Assembly: GCA_038380435.1 (NCBI GenBank)
Contig: JAWZYU010000001.1
Span: 12,380,001 to 12,444,000 of the forward strand
Direction of reading: 5' to 3'
Source: Ryuthela nishihirai
Taxonomy: Eukaryota; Arthropoda; Arachnida; Araneae; Heptathelidae
DNA length: 64,000 nucleotides
Shown one piece after another: positions 44,641 to 56,605 of the stretch. Both the position numbers and the translations under genes were made by a program. Every line of letters starts with the position of its first letter. Positions within the stretch are counted from its first letter, which is position 1. Under the pieces are notes generated by a model, which was not told the DNA's origin, searched no databases, and saw nothing but the letters and a program-made list of their open reading frames with translations.

Positions 44641-47600
44641 GATTCGTTTTAAAAGTGATGTCATTTAAAATACTTTTAAGTAAGGATAAACCTTTTTTTC
44701 AGCCTGGTACACTGGAAACATTTTGTCATCTGGTGCGCGAGAAATATTCAGTTGACTCCTTAAATTGTAGCTATTAAAAGCTTAGCAAAAAAAAGAAGTT
44801 GTGAATTAGGCTGCTTTCTCAAATGAAAAAATTCGCCAATAGTACAGAGAGTTTCGCAGCAAAAACTTTTCTGCAGAACTATAAACTGCAATCGTTTCAG
44901 TCCCTTTCAGTTTCTTTTTATTCTTCCGTGCGCAGTCTTCAGAAGATAGAGGAGTTCGTTTCACTTTTGCTACTGATCATCAAAAGATGCTGCCACTTGC
45001 GCTACACTACGCCAAAAAAAAAAACGATCGCGACTCAGGTTCAAAAGGAAAAAAAAAAAAAAAAGTGGTCTGCACTTGACTGGGCCATTCTGCTGACAGA
45101 TCAATGCAAATCACTTTTGTTTCAGTTGCAGTCGATGTTATAGGAAAACAAATGCCAAACGATGACGTGGCAAATGGTAACATTCCATCAGTAGTATCTC
45201 ATCAGTCATGTGGATAGAGATGGCCAACTCACCTGGCACCATATTTGCCGTTGTTCCCAATTCGATGTTTCACAGTGGCGTTAGTCTTTTCCTCTGAGGT
45301 CAAGTGTCATCCTTAGTTCAACTAATCGTCACACGTCGCGAAAATTCCGAAGTGAGAGATTTCAATTAGTGTGAATGCTTTCTCTACGATGAAAGGAAGA
45401 CCACAGAAGGAGCCTTGGCGTGCTGAATAGAAACGATCTCTTTCGGAATGATTTCTGCTTCTTTCTTCGGCAATTCATTCGGCTCCTCAGAAGCAATCGC
45501 CCCCCAGCAAAACACGTCGAAAATGACTAATGCGAATCGGCAGCTTCACGTTTAGTTACAGAAATCTTTTTTCCGAGTAAATAACGGATATTCTACAATT
45601 GTGTAAGGGATTTCTTTATTTATCGGCATTTCACAGAATTGTTATTTTAGCATTAGACTTTGTAGCACTTGTTTTAGAATCTGATGAAGATGTGGTTGAA
45701 ACTGTAAAAGAAAAAGAGAGTTAAAATGCATGTAAAGAATCTAATATATGTATAAAGAATAATTAATGTAAAGTGTTAAGGAAGTACGTTGGAACCAGTC
45801 CTTCAAATGTCTAATTATCTGACATTAATGCCACAGATCTTGATGAACAGATGATCTTGGAAATTATTTTGTTCCCATCCGATGTAATTATTCCAAGAAT
45901 CTTTGATCTCTTAATGAACTTAGTAAATCTTTTAGAAATATGAATTCAGAATTTTAAAGGACGATTCCTTTTTTAACTTCTGTTAAATACACGTCTTAAG
46001 CATTAGTTCTCAAAATTATAATTAGAATTGTATCTTTACCTTCTGCTGAAAGCCCCATTTCTTAAACTCCTGTGACTTATTCAAAGGGTTCTCTAATTTC
46101 ATTTCCGCAGAGAATTACTTTCGAGACAATCGGGAATATCGCTTCTCTTCCTCCTCCTCCTCCTCCTCCTCCTCCTCCTCAATGAAATGATCGAATGATG
46201 CTGATGAGTCGAAATCTTTCTCTGTTTAATGCACACCTGGAAAAGCCAATACATCTCTCTGTGAAGATTCTTCATTTTCAAATTAAGAAACACGATGACT
46301 CTTCCCAACTTTTCGCTGAGCCTTCGGTGTTGTTGAGATGTACTCAACCCCGTTCCGAATCGATGATAAAAGCTCACGGTCGGAAGCAACTCAACTGATC
46401 TTAACCAACAGCGTATGTTTTTGGAAACTAAAACTGCCATGGCACAAGAAGACCAGAAACCTTGAAGCTCATTGGTCTCGGAATTCATCTCTGGCTTTGA
46501 TCATCCATCGCACTTGCGGACAGAGCTGTATGGGATATATTGGTCATCTAAATCTCCTGGTCTCGTTGTGAGGATACCGAGAGCCTGATCTCTGCATCCA
46601 GAAATATTCATCACACAATCTGATTCACTTCCAGTGGATCGAAATCAACTCCTCTGCTAATCGAAACTTGCCAGTTGAAGGACAAAAGTAGAAGGAAGAC
46701 CCGAAAACATGTCACTTGATATCCAGACTTTCGAAATGTGTATTTCGGGGATATATATGTTTAGGATTCAATCGTTAATATTCCGACTCCAAATGATCTC
46801 TGGTCATTGCGTCTGCCATGGCTCGTAATTGATGGTGAGCAAAAAGTAAGATTCTGCGCGATGGAGTCTGAACTGAGGTGCAATATGCTCAGTGGGGGAT
46901 GTCGAAGGAATAAATTCTGATCGGTCGCTCAGTCGATAAGAAGATCATCTTGGCCTCGTAAACAGCTCGCGAATGATGAATGCGAAATTTCTCCTTTTCG
47001 ATATTCGATGAGGCCATTCAAAAAATTTGATTTCATCTGAATAAGATCCAAGATGACGGTGGTCAAGGGAAGGTCATCGTACATCGAAACGTGGAGGGAG
47101 GGGGGGGGGACAGTTGTGCTCCTGAAATTTAATCTTGCATGCCATCGAAGGAAATTTACATCTGCCTTTAACAGACTGTCCTGCTTTCGGTGTTAGTTTT
47201 TAAGTAACGTGGATATGGGGAGAAGCGAACTGGTGGGCGAAATCAGTCTTTTTGCTTCATCGGAGAATTAGGACAATGATCAATTTTCACCTGACCTCGT
47301 TTCCGTTGCTATCCCCCTCCCATCTATTTTAAATTACTACGAGGGACTTTCACCAACAGAGTGATCTGACTACGACTGATAGACCAGAATATACAAAAAA
47401 TATATATATAAATTAATAATATATAAAAAAAGATAGACCAAAATAGACAAAAAATGCATTTGCTGAAAATTTGACCTTTCCATTCAAGTGGTTTCATTAT
47501 TATTCTGAAGTCTACTTAAGTGTTGCTTTTCCAATTTCTGAATTCAATGGGAAATATCTTTCATCATCCTAAAAAGGAAATCCCAAAGACCATTTAATTA

Positions 47601-47773
47601 GCAATCTTCGTTGCAGTGAACACAATACGCTCTAGGGACAATCCCAGCGCTGTTGGTCCCCATTCTTTCTGGGAGCACCAGAATATAGGAATGGAAATTG
47701 AGACAGAAAACCCTTTCCTACATTTTGTCACCAATGAGGAACGAGAGTACCAAAATACTGGTAAAAAGTTAGA
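44641..47773. other. Unassigned, intergenic-looking
   Basis: No transposon boundary or exon recognised. Simple features only: poly-A near 45048-45064, a (CCT)n tract at 46149-46180, a G-run near 47098-47109 and 'tatatata' near 47400. Open frames around the CCT tract are low-complexity. Confidence 0.5.
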
Positions 47774-47945
47774 AGTTCGAGTGGCAGAGTGATTAGAGTG
47801 TTTGCCTGAATCCAAAGGTATACCTGGATATTTTCTGGTGTTGTTCTTCGACTAATGCCTGGCAGAGTTTCTCTGTGGAGTATTATCATCATAAGCTGTG
47901 TGGCAAGCAGCTGCTTGATGGGTAATTTATCTTTTTTTAACGAAA
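47774..47945 (+). mobile_element. SINE-B-related copy, diverged head
   Basis: Starts with a tRNA-like segment (gagtggcagagtgattagag) and ends with the SINE-B tail block gtggcaagcagctgcttgat followed by a T-rich run. The middle differs from the SINE-B at 48052, so it is a different subfamily sharing the 3' end. Confidence 0.7.
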
Positions 47946-48051
47946 ACAATATTTGATTTCTTGAATAAATCACACAGTTTTGATATGATCGTTTCATGAA
48001 GGGTTTACGCATATCTATCATAAAACTAATTTAAATATCGTTATACACATT

Positions 48052-48272
48052 AGCCGTCCCATGGCCGAGTGGTTAGCACGCTTGGCTATTGTTCTAAGGG
48101 ACCTGGGTTCGAGCCCCGGGTAAGGCATGGATGTGTGTGTCGTCTTTCTGCTGAGGTCCTGCCATCCTCACAAACCTTCTACTCTGGCATATAAAGTGAC
48201 AGGCTCCTGTCAGACCTCTGTGGCAAGCAGCTGCTTGAGGGGGTATTTATTTATTTATTTATTTATACACAT
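48052..48272 (+). mobile_element. SINE-B, reference copy
   Basis: tRNA-derived head with A-box tggccgagtgg and B-box ggttcgagccc (48060-48122), then a body with tctgctgaggtcctgcc and gacaggctcctgtcag, a block gcaagcagctgcttgagg, and an ATTT-repeat tail (tttatttatttatttattta). The head resembles class II tRNA (Leu/Ser-like tggccgagtgg). No clear target-site duplication was identified. Confidence 0.92.
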
Positions 48273-48344
48273 TATGGTGTATATATACATATATCTAATA
48301 TATGTAGATTGTGATTGAGTAAGTGAAGTCAGTTCAATGTAGGA

Positions 48345-48845
48345 ATAAACAAATTTTAACTCTGATTGTACAGCTCTAAAAATTTGCACCAAGGAGCACT
48401 TCAGGCCTCGATATCGGGAAAAATTCGAAAGTTAGGTGCGAATTATTATTCTAGGTCAAATAAAGGTCGAAACCTGATATATGCTTGCTAGGAAACAGAA
48501 AATTGTTTGTCTAGAATATATCGGGTAACGGATCTCAAAAACATTACGAAATTTAGGATCCAGTGGGTCCCTTTGAGGTCAAAGGTTATATTCCGATCTA
48601 CCTATGCTAGAGAAGTGAAAATTGGCGTCTTAAGCTATTTCCGGTCGAGATCGCGGAAATGTTACGAAACCTCAAAAAGATATCTTTCAAGGTCAAATAG
48701 GGCTAAATTTCGGTCAAACAGCAAACTAAGCGCATTAGAAACGTGAAAAATGTTGCCTAACGGTATTTCGGGTTGCAGATCTCAGAAAAATTATGACTTT
48801 TTCAGATCCGACGTGGTTCTCGAGGTGTAATAAAGATCCGAGTGA
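48345..48845. repeat. Degenerate ~120 bp tandem repeat with AGGTCA in each unit
   Basis: Anchors AGGTCAAA(T/G) occur at 48453, 48576 and 48689, with a weaker one near 48818. Each is followed by 'gaaa', a 'tatttcgggt'-type block, 'gatctcaaaaacattacgaa' or variant. Periods are about 123, 113 and 129 bp. Strong divergence between units indicates an old array. Confidence 0.75.
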
Positions 48846-49632
48846 CGACTGAGGAATAACGAGGCGCCACCTTTGATTCCTAGCATAGAGGAATATGAAA
48901 CATCGAGTGCAGTTGACTCTCACAGAATGAACCACATCAGAATGCGACTGATTCTTCTTCAGTGGTTGAAGCATGGGACTTTTTTGACCAATCAGAGGGA
49001 ATTTATGATTCCCCTTTTAGAGAGGAGTCACGTGAATTTTAGAGGGGAGTGAAGCTCATAAAAAATCGAGACCTCGAGACATTTGAGGATCACTGGTCTT
49101 CAGTCATGAATGGAAATAATGTCATCCATTCGATTAGATAAAAATAATTGGAAGAAACGGATTCTAACACGCGACTCAATTCAACGTAATCCACATCGCA
49201 GGGGATGTCGAGGGGAAGAATGCGGAGGAGGAATCTTTTTTTTTTTCTCAAGAGAAAGAGTGTCTGGATGATGAACAGAATACTTCCAAATATCTGTCCT
49301 GTGGCATTAAAAAACGAATTGTGTGCTTCACCTCAAAGGGAAGCTATTTTTCGCTCCAATTCTTCATTCTATTCTGCCGTTAAGAGAATCAAATTGAGAA
49401 TATATTCCTAGATGTTGTGACTTGTTGCTGCTTTTGAAGCTTGGCATCGCAAAAGTTGTTCATCTCAATTATAAAGGCTTCGAGCATATCTATCTATATA
49501 TGTAAATCGTCTGTCTCTTCATGAACAAGTATACAAAAGATATGAGGAGTCTTTGTCAATTGAATATGCTTCTGGAATATTATCCTGAATGTGAAAACAT
49601 GTATGCGTCCTCATTCACAGAATCATCTAGAC
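48846..49632. other. Unassigned stretch
   Basis: No coding exon or repeat recognised. A T-run near 49228-49240 is the only simple feature. Confidence 0.45.
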
Positions 49633-49881
49633 CAGAGGTTCCCAACGCTGCTTTTTAGAACTTTAGGGTTCTTGAGTTTTTCAGTAGAAATAGATTAAAT
49701 AGAATATTAAATTAACGTACTTGTGCATGCTTTGTTTCAACAGAAAAGTTTTAGAAACTTATGGATACAGTATGAAAATGCTGGTAAATATTTTTAAACT
49801 AGTTTTATGCAGAGAAAATATTTTGAATTCCATGAAAGCGTAAAGGGGGGGCGCTGGGCTTAAATAGGTTGGGAACCGCTG
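49633..49881. mobile_element. hAT-type MITE, 249 bp
   Basis: Termini cagaggttcccaacgctg and ataggttgggaaccgctg are inverted repeats of the hAT kind (CAG..GGTTC). Flanks atctagac (49625-49632) and atctagcc (49882-49889) match at 7 of 8 positions, the 8 bp target duplication expected for hAT. No coding capacity. Confidence 0.88.
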
Positions 49882-49889
49882 ATCTAGCC

Positions 49890-51268
49890 GATGGATATTG
49901 TTCTACTAGCACCTGCAGTCGGGGGGCTGACTGGCCTTTTCGCCATTTTCGAAAATGCCAGAAAAGTCGGTTCTTTTCGGGGAAATTACTTAAAGTAGGA
50001 ATATTTTATTAATGTGAGATATTTGACGCGGAGAACCGGTTTTCTCGCTGAAATACCAGGGCAGAATTTTGGACTCCGTCTGCCCCTGCCTGCAGGTGTG
50101 AAGGCATGTGTGACCTAACTCAATTCCATGAGTTTTCAAGTTGTGACGTCATTATCAGTTTAACAAAGATGATCCAAAAAAAAAGAGCAGAGTGAACGGT
50201 GAACATTACCAAGGAGAGGAAAAAATATCGTGTGGTTAAGGCAGCTAGGTTGTCATGCCAACAGCTTCTAACACTCTTTCCTATCCTTGGAATTGCATGC
50301 TTAAGTGACTCTATAACATCTTTGTGCATGGCAATCATTTCATAGATGAATTTCGCTCACCAATTGGGGTGGAGGTTTTTGAGGCCTTCATTCCTATCTT
50401 TCGCCACACTCTAAGCAGGTACAATTCCCTCAGAAGAAGGAGTACGAGGAAGAACTTTAAATTTATACACGGATCACACATGTCCGTATGATGCCAATGG
50501 AAATGGAAAAAACTGATATTTTCTTAGCAAAAAAGTATGTATTGTTATTATGATAAAAAGGGCACTAGAGGTTAACTGAACAAAATCTGAAGAATATTTC
50601 ATGGTATTGATAACCCTATGTCTAGGATCATGCATTCCAGATTCTTGTTTTAAACCAACCAGAATCCACTTCTCTCTCTTCTTGTAGTGCGGCGAATGTC
50701 TTCAGTGTTCCTGCGGATGACCTGAACATCGCCTTGCTCTTCTACTCTTTCGCTCTCCATCAGAAATCCTCTTTTCAAATGATAAAAGAACGCGAACCTC
50801 GCACAGATATTCGATGCTCTAATTTCCTCATAAAGAATTTCGCCGAATTCCATCAACAACATATTTCAATCTCAGGCGCTGCAATAGATGCAAAGTCATA
50901 TCGCCTGGGTTCGGATGCGCTTCTCTTCCCGTTTCTTCGTCTCGGCGTTGTTTTCTCCTTTCCTGCCCTGAAATGCCATCGATTCTTCTCCTCCTCCTCC
51001 TTCGCGATACTTTTGCAAGCACATCTGAAAAAAGGAAATGTCCGTCACGGATCTCTTTAAGGTATTTCTTTTCGGAGTTTTAATAAACATTTTTCCTTTC
51101 CAACACCAGAGTTTTATTTCACTTTAAAATTTAAAAACCTTATTTGATCGGTGCATTTCTTTGTAGTTATATTCATGAATGAGTTGCACATAAGTAGGCT
51201 ATTTTAAAGGTAAGGCGATTATTTATCCGAATAAAATCTGTAACAGAATGCGTTAAAAAAATACAATA
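49890..51268. other. Unassigned stretch
   Basis: A pyrimidine tract followed by AG near 50677-50696 and a 108-codon open frame (50734-51060) could mimic an exon, but the peptide has no conserved pattern I recognise. Confidence 0.4.
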
Positions 51269-51279
51269 TCAAAATTATA

Positions 51280-51674
51280 TACGGGGCGGGGGTGGCTCAG
51301 TCGGTAGTGCGCCAGGCTCGTAATCTGTAGTTCCCAGGTTCGAGTCCCAGCTGGGTCAGCGTTGAGATTTATCTCCGCAAAATTCCCCGCCCTGCCCACG
51401 GTCAGTAGGGGACAGCGGTGGGCTTGGAAAGGCCGCCGTCCGTCGGATGGGACGTTAAGCCGTGGCCCCGTGTGCGGGAGAGCCATACCCTGTGCACGTT
51501 AAAGAACACGCTGGATGGCCTTGACAGGGGGTGCTACCATCTGTCTCCCAACAGCTGTTCCAGTGGGTCCCCCTTCCCCAACCTTCTCTGAGCCTTCGGG
51601 GTCCATGCGACCTGGCCATTTAGCCCATGGTGTGCAAAAAATTGCCGCTCAGAGGTAAAACAACACAGCCCAAC
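51280..51674 (+). mobile_element. SINE-A with 11 bp TSD
   Basis: Complete plus-strand copy flanked by tcaaaattata at 51269-51279 and 51675-51685. The tail is interrupted (aaaacaacacagcccaac). Confidence 0.94.
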
Positions 51675-51685
51675 TCAAAATTATA

Positions 51686-52729
51686 CTTAACTAACTCCTT
51701 TAGGACAACAAATATTTATTTCACTCTTTTGATATTAAAAAAAAGTAATAACTTAATTTTTACGGTTTTACGAAAGGTGATAATTGTTACAGAGTTTAAT
51801 CTAAAAATTTTAGGTAGAAATTATTTACGAAAGTTGATTGTCGATAATTGATATAAAGCAGAACTGAAAACGTTATATCCAAAGAGGACAAAAGCTCCTT
51901 TTTCTGATTTTTATTTATGGAAAAGACTTGGCTTCATGCTATTGCAGATAGATTCTTTATTTAATATAATTAATTTATTCAGCTACGTAATGGAAAGTAT
52001 TTGTTTACGTAATTGTTTGAGGTGAATTTTAAAAATGTTTTCAATAAAAGCATTCGTTACGGAACGATAATTTATCATTGAAATAATCAGACTACAAAAT
52101 TTTAAAGTTTCCACTTTTTGCTTTTGGATAAAATTTCTCTCAATAATTGCTTCTCTGTCCCCTTCTGCCAACGAGACACGAAATTCGAAACGGAACAGAT
52201 GAAGACATCTTCCCTGATCACGTCATCATTTCCATGGGAACGAAAACTCATCTCGAGAGGAGAGGTGACACGGAATCTTTCTGCCCCGAAATAAGAGGCG
52301 GTCTCATCGAGTATCAACGATTCTGTAGTGAGAAGGATTCGCTGCGGATGCTTCGTCTTCAGGAGCGGAAGAGATCATTCTTTCCGATTAAAGATCGAAG
52401 ACGCCGACACATGGGATCTCCGATGGAGGAGGGATCGGGTGACAGCCTGGTGACGTCATGCATTCATCAAGTACCTGATTGGCTATGGGAATGATAGGAC
52501 AGAATCAATAAGAACGTAACTTTGCAACGCGTCTCTCCTGATCATTGACGCTAACCAATTATTTCCCAACGAACGAGTGATTCTTATTTCTCGACTGAGT
52601 CCACTGAGCCTCCCGTTTCTAGATTAAGCGTTTCTGTTTAGAGCTTATTTCATTATATTTTTAGGAAACTGGAAAATCTCCAAAACAGAAATGGAACTCA
52701 CATTACGGACATTCATAAGAAACTATTGT
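51686..52729. other. Unassigned stretch
   Basis: AT-rich to 52130, then GC-richer with a 115-codon plus-strand open frame (52147-52494) of charged composition but no recognisable domain. I do not call it a gene. Confidence 0.4.
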
Positions 52730-52742
52730 TTCAACAAATAGG

Positions 52743-53122
52743 TTGGGTTGAGACCTCTGAGCGGCACTTTTTTGCACACCATGGGCTAAATGGCCAGGTC
52801 ACATGGATTCCGAAGGCTCAGAGAAGGTTGGGGGAGGGGACCCACTGGAACAGCTGTTGGGAGACAGATGGTAGCCTCCCGTCAAGGCCATCCAGCGTGT
52901 TCTTTAACGTGCACAGGATATGGCTCTCCCGCACACGGGACCACGGCTTAACGTCCCATTCGACGGACGGCGGACTTTCCAAGCCCATCGGTGTCCCCTA
53001 CTGACCGTGGACAGGGCGAGGAGTTTTGCGGAGATAAATCTCAACGCTGACCCAGCTGGAACTCGAACTTGGAACTGCAGATTACGAGTCTGGCGCGCTA
53101 CCGACTGAGCCACCCCCGCCCC
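52743..53122 (-). mobile_element. SINE-A with 13 bp TSD
   Basis: Minus-strand copy flanked by ttcaacaaatagg at 52730-52742 and 53123-53135. The tail has lost its ttgttttacc block (ggttgggttgagacctctg). Confidence 0.95.
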
Positions 53123-53394
53123 TTCAACAAATAGGCAAGTGGACAGAAAAACATTGATCCGCCTCCGGGATTCCAACACTGAATCTACTGTTTACGCACC
53201 AGTTTCTCTAGCAATTGATGTAAACCACATTGAGCAACTGGCGCTAACCAGGATCTTCCATATTCGAATCCAGGACGCAGATTGGTGCTTTTGATTTTAT
53301 TTTTTTCACTTGTATGTTTCCAAAAACAAAAAATGTTTCGAACAGTCGACGATAAATTTGAATCATCTTCCAAAAATAAATTATCTTCTGATGC

Positions 53395-54035
53395 AGATGA
53401 TGCTCATTGGATGGGACATTAAGCCGTAGCCCGTTGTGCGGGTTGTTGTTGTTGGGTTGTTTTACCTCTGAGCGGCACTTTTTTGCAAACCATGGGCTAA
53501 ATGGCCAGGTCACATGGACCCCGAAGGCTCAGAGAAGGTTGGGGAAGGGGACCCACTGGAACAGCTGTTGGGAGACAGATGGTAGTCTCCCGTCTAGGCC
53601 ATCCAGCGTGTTCTTTAACGTGCACAGGGTATGGCTCTTCCGCACACGGGGCCACGGCTTAACGTCCCATCCGACGGACGGCGGCCTTTCCAAGCCCATC
53701 GGTGTCCCCTACTGACCGTGGGCAGGGCGGGGAATTTTGCGGAGATAAATCTCAACGCTGACCCAGCTGGGACTCGAACCTGGGAACTACAGATTACGAG
53801 CCTGGCGCGCTACCGACTGAGCCACCCCCGCCCCCCGTTGTGCGGGAAAGCCATACTCTGTGCGCATTAAAGAACATGCTAGATGGCGTTGACGGGAGGC
53901 TGCCATCTGTCTCCAAACAGCTGTCCACTCTCTCCAACCTTTTCTGAGCCATCGGAGTCCTTGTGACCTGGCCTTTTAGCCCATTGTGTGCAAAGAAAGT
54001 GCCGCTCAGAGTGTTTTACCTCACCTAACCCTGAT
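53395..54035 (+). mobile_element. SINE-A, old plus-strand copy split by a younger one
   Basis: Left piece 53405-53442 (ggatgggacattaagccgta) and right piece 53834-54035 (gaaagccatactctgtgc... to the tail cagagtgttttacctcacc). The tRNA head is absent. The pieces join in register across the nested copy 53443-53833. Confidence 0.88.
53443..53833 (-). mobile_element. SINE-A inserted into another SINE-A, 13 bp TSD
   Basis: Full-length minus-strand copy flanked by cccgttgtgcggg at 53430-53442 and 53834-53846, which is itself host SINE-A body sequence. The tail begins ttgttgttgttgggttg. Confidence 0.95.
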
Positions 54036-54039
54036 AGGA

Positions 54040-54712
54040 TGATGCAAGAGATGAGAGAGAAATGTCTGCTGCTAATCTCAAAACAAAGAATGGAAATGAG
54101 AGAAATAAAAAGCCGTGATTGTCGAAAAGTAAAAGATGTAGAAAGTTGGAGATGAAGAGAATAAAGAGGCAGAAGGATCGCTATACGAGAGGAAGAATAG
54201 GTTGAAAGTGTGAAGATGAAACAGAGACACGATCACTTTCAGCAATTATCGCGAGAGATGATCAAAGTCAAGAGTAACAGGAAAAAAAGAAGAATCGGAA
54301 ACAAAGAGATCGTTCCTTAGGAAGAGAATTTCAGAGATTATAAAATTTATAGCATGGAGATTCAGAAAAAGGGAGGTTAAAAACCAAACAAAGATTCTTC
54401 ATTTGGTGAACTCTGTACACGCATGGATAGAGAGAAACTAAAAACTATAGAATAAGAAATATAGTTTATTCTTAATTATATCCTTGAATGCATTCTTATG
54501 ATAATGAATAAACGCTAAGAAAATGCAAAAGGAAGATAAAAATATTTAATAAAGTTGATGATGTACTTATCTTTATTACTAACATTTTCAAAAATAAAAT
54601 AATTATTAGAGTTCCTACGATACAAATAACTCTTTAAAAATAACGTTAAAACAAAATAATTTTTTCTGTGTAGTTCAAAGCCACAAATACTAAACTGGAA
54701 AGTATTAATCTT
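54040..54712. other. Unassigned, purine-rich then AT-rich
   Basis: 54045-54340 is strongly A/G-rich on the plus strand (agagagaaa-type). No gene. Confidence 0.5.
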
Positions 54713-55300
54713 AAAGAGCGTGCTTGACCACTGATCAAAGGGTATTGGGTTCGAGCCCGGGTAAGGCATGGATGCTTCCATTGTCTTCCGGTTCCGCTTC
54801 TGTCTTATTCATGAGACCTTCTTCATGAGACCTTCGGGGCGGGGGTGGCTCAGTCGGTAGCGCGCCAGGCTCGTAATCTGTAATTCCCAGGTTTGAGTGC
54901 CAGCTGGGTCAGCGTTGAGATTTATCTCCGCAAAATTCCCCGCCCTGCCCACGGTCAGTAGGGGACACCGATGGGTTAGGAAAGGCCGCCATCCGTCGGA
55001 TGGGACGTTAAGCCGTGGCCCCGTGTGCGGGAGAGCCATACCCTGTGCACGTTAAAGAACAAGCTGGATGGCCTTGACGGGAGGCTACCATCTGTCTCCC
55101 AACAGCTATTCCAGTGGGTCCCCTCCCCCAATCTTCTCTGAGCCTCCGGGGTCCATGTCACCTGGCCATTTAGCCAATGGTGTGCAAAAAAGTGCCGCTC
55201 AGAGGTAAAACAACCCAACCCACGAGACCTTCTGCTGTGGCGTGTAAATTGACAGGCTCCTGTCAGACAGTTGCTTGGCGAGGTATTTATTTTTGTTTAA
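54713..55300 (+). mobile_element. SINE-B, diverged, split by SINE-A
   Basis: Head piece 54713-54835 (gggttcgagcccgggtaagg, B-box kept) and tail piece 55224-55300 (gacaggctcctgtcagacag, gcttggcgaggtatttattt). A local duplication ttcatgagacc/ttcatgagacc precedes the insertion point. Confidence 0.88.
54836..55223 (+). mobile_element. SINE-A inside SINE-B, 9 bp TSD
   Basis: Complete plus-strand copy flanked by gagaccttc at 54827-54835 and 55224-55232. The B-box has drifted (ggtttgagtgc). Confidence 0.92.
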
Positions 55301-55439
55301 AGAGGAAACCTAGCCTTAAATCAAGAGAGATCGATACATTACGCGGTGAACAAAAGCATGGTTCAGTGAAGATATTATGAATGTAGAAAGTAACAGATCC
55401 CGATGTCTCAAAATCACGAAATTTTCAAAAATATTTGAT

Positions 55440-56605
55440 AAAGAGGGAGATTTCTATTATTGATAGGGGATGATCATATTGGAAGCAGCAGACTGAAAAT
55501 GAAACGGTGTCTGAAGAAACCCAAATGAAAGATTAAGAGACACCCAATAAGAACTGATTAAGACAATAAAGATAAGAGGATAAAGAGGATAAAGACGATA
55601 AAGATAAGAGGATAAAGAGGGAGATTTCTACTATTGATAGGGGATGATCATATTGGAAGCAGCAGACTGAAAATGAAACGGTCTCTGAAGAAACCCAAAT
55701 GAAAGATTAAGAGACACCCAATAAGAACTGATTAAGACAATAAAGATAAGAGGATAAAGAGGATAAAGACAATAAAGATAAGAGGATAAAGAGGGAGATT
55801 TCTACTATTGATAGGGGATGATCATATTGGAAGCAGCAGACTGAAAATGAAACGGTCTCTGAAGAAACCCAAATGAAAGATTAAGAGACACCCAATAAGA
55901 ACTGATTAAGACAATAAAGATAAGAGGATAAAGAGGATAAAGACAATAAAGATAAGAGGATAAAGAGGGAGATTTCTACTATTGATAGGGGATGATCATA
56001 TTGGAAGCAGCAGACTGAAAATGAAACGGTCTCTGAAGAAACCCAAATGAAAGATTAAGAGACACCCAATAAGAACTGATTAAGACAATAAAGATAAGAG
56101 GATAAAGAGGATAAAGACAATAAAGATAAGAGGATAAAGAGGGAGATTTCTACTATTGATAGGGGATGATCATATTGGAAGCAGCAGACTGAAAATGAAA
56201 CGGTCTCTGAAGAAACCCAAATGAAAGATTAAGAGACACCCAATAAGAACTGATTAAGACAATAAAGATAAGAGGATAAAGAGGATAAAGACAATAAAGA
56301 TAAGAGGATAAAGAGGGAGATTTCTACTATTGATAGGGGATGATCATATTGGAAGCAGCAGACTGAAAATGAAACGGTCTCTGAAGAAACCCAAATGAAA
56401 GATTAAGAGACACCCAATAAGAACTGATTAAGACAATAAAGATAAGAGGATAAAGAGGATAAAGACAATAAAGATAAGAGGATAAAGAGGGAGATTTCTA
56501 CTATTGATAGGGGATGATCATATTGGAAGCAGCAGACTGAAAATGAAACGGTCTCTGAAGAAACCCAAATGAAAGATTAAGAGACACCCAATAAGAACTG
56601 ATTAA
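55440..56605. repeat. 174 bp satellite, 6.7 units
   Basis: gagatttct starts at 55447, 55621, 55795, 55969, 56143, 56317 and 56491, a constant 174 bp period. Units 2 onward are practically identical; the first differs at several positions (tattatt, gtgtctg). Each unit has an internal short repeat of 'gataaagaggataaagac'. The last unit stops at gaactgatta near 56604. The unit length is close to a nucleosome repeat. Confidence 0.97.

Noticed and set aside
46099..46488. Arginine-rich protein
   Set aside because: The arginine run is the translation of the (CCT)n tract at 46149-46180.
48060..48125. Functional tRNA gene
   Set aside because: A- and B-boxes are present, but they are followed by the shared SINE-B body and tail, and other copies exist at 33889 and 54713.
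50734..51060. Exon after a pyrimidine tract near 50690
   Set aside because: Acceptor-like sequence is present, but the peptide shows no conserved pattern and the donor side cannot be placed.
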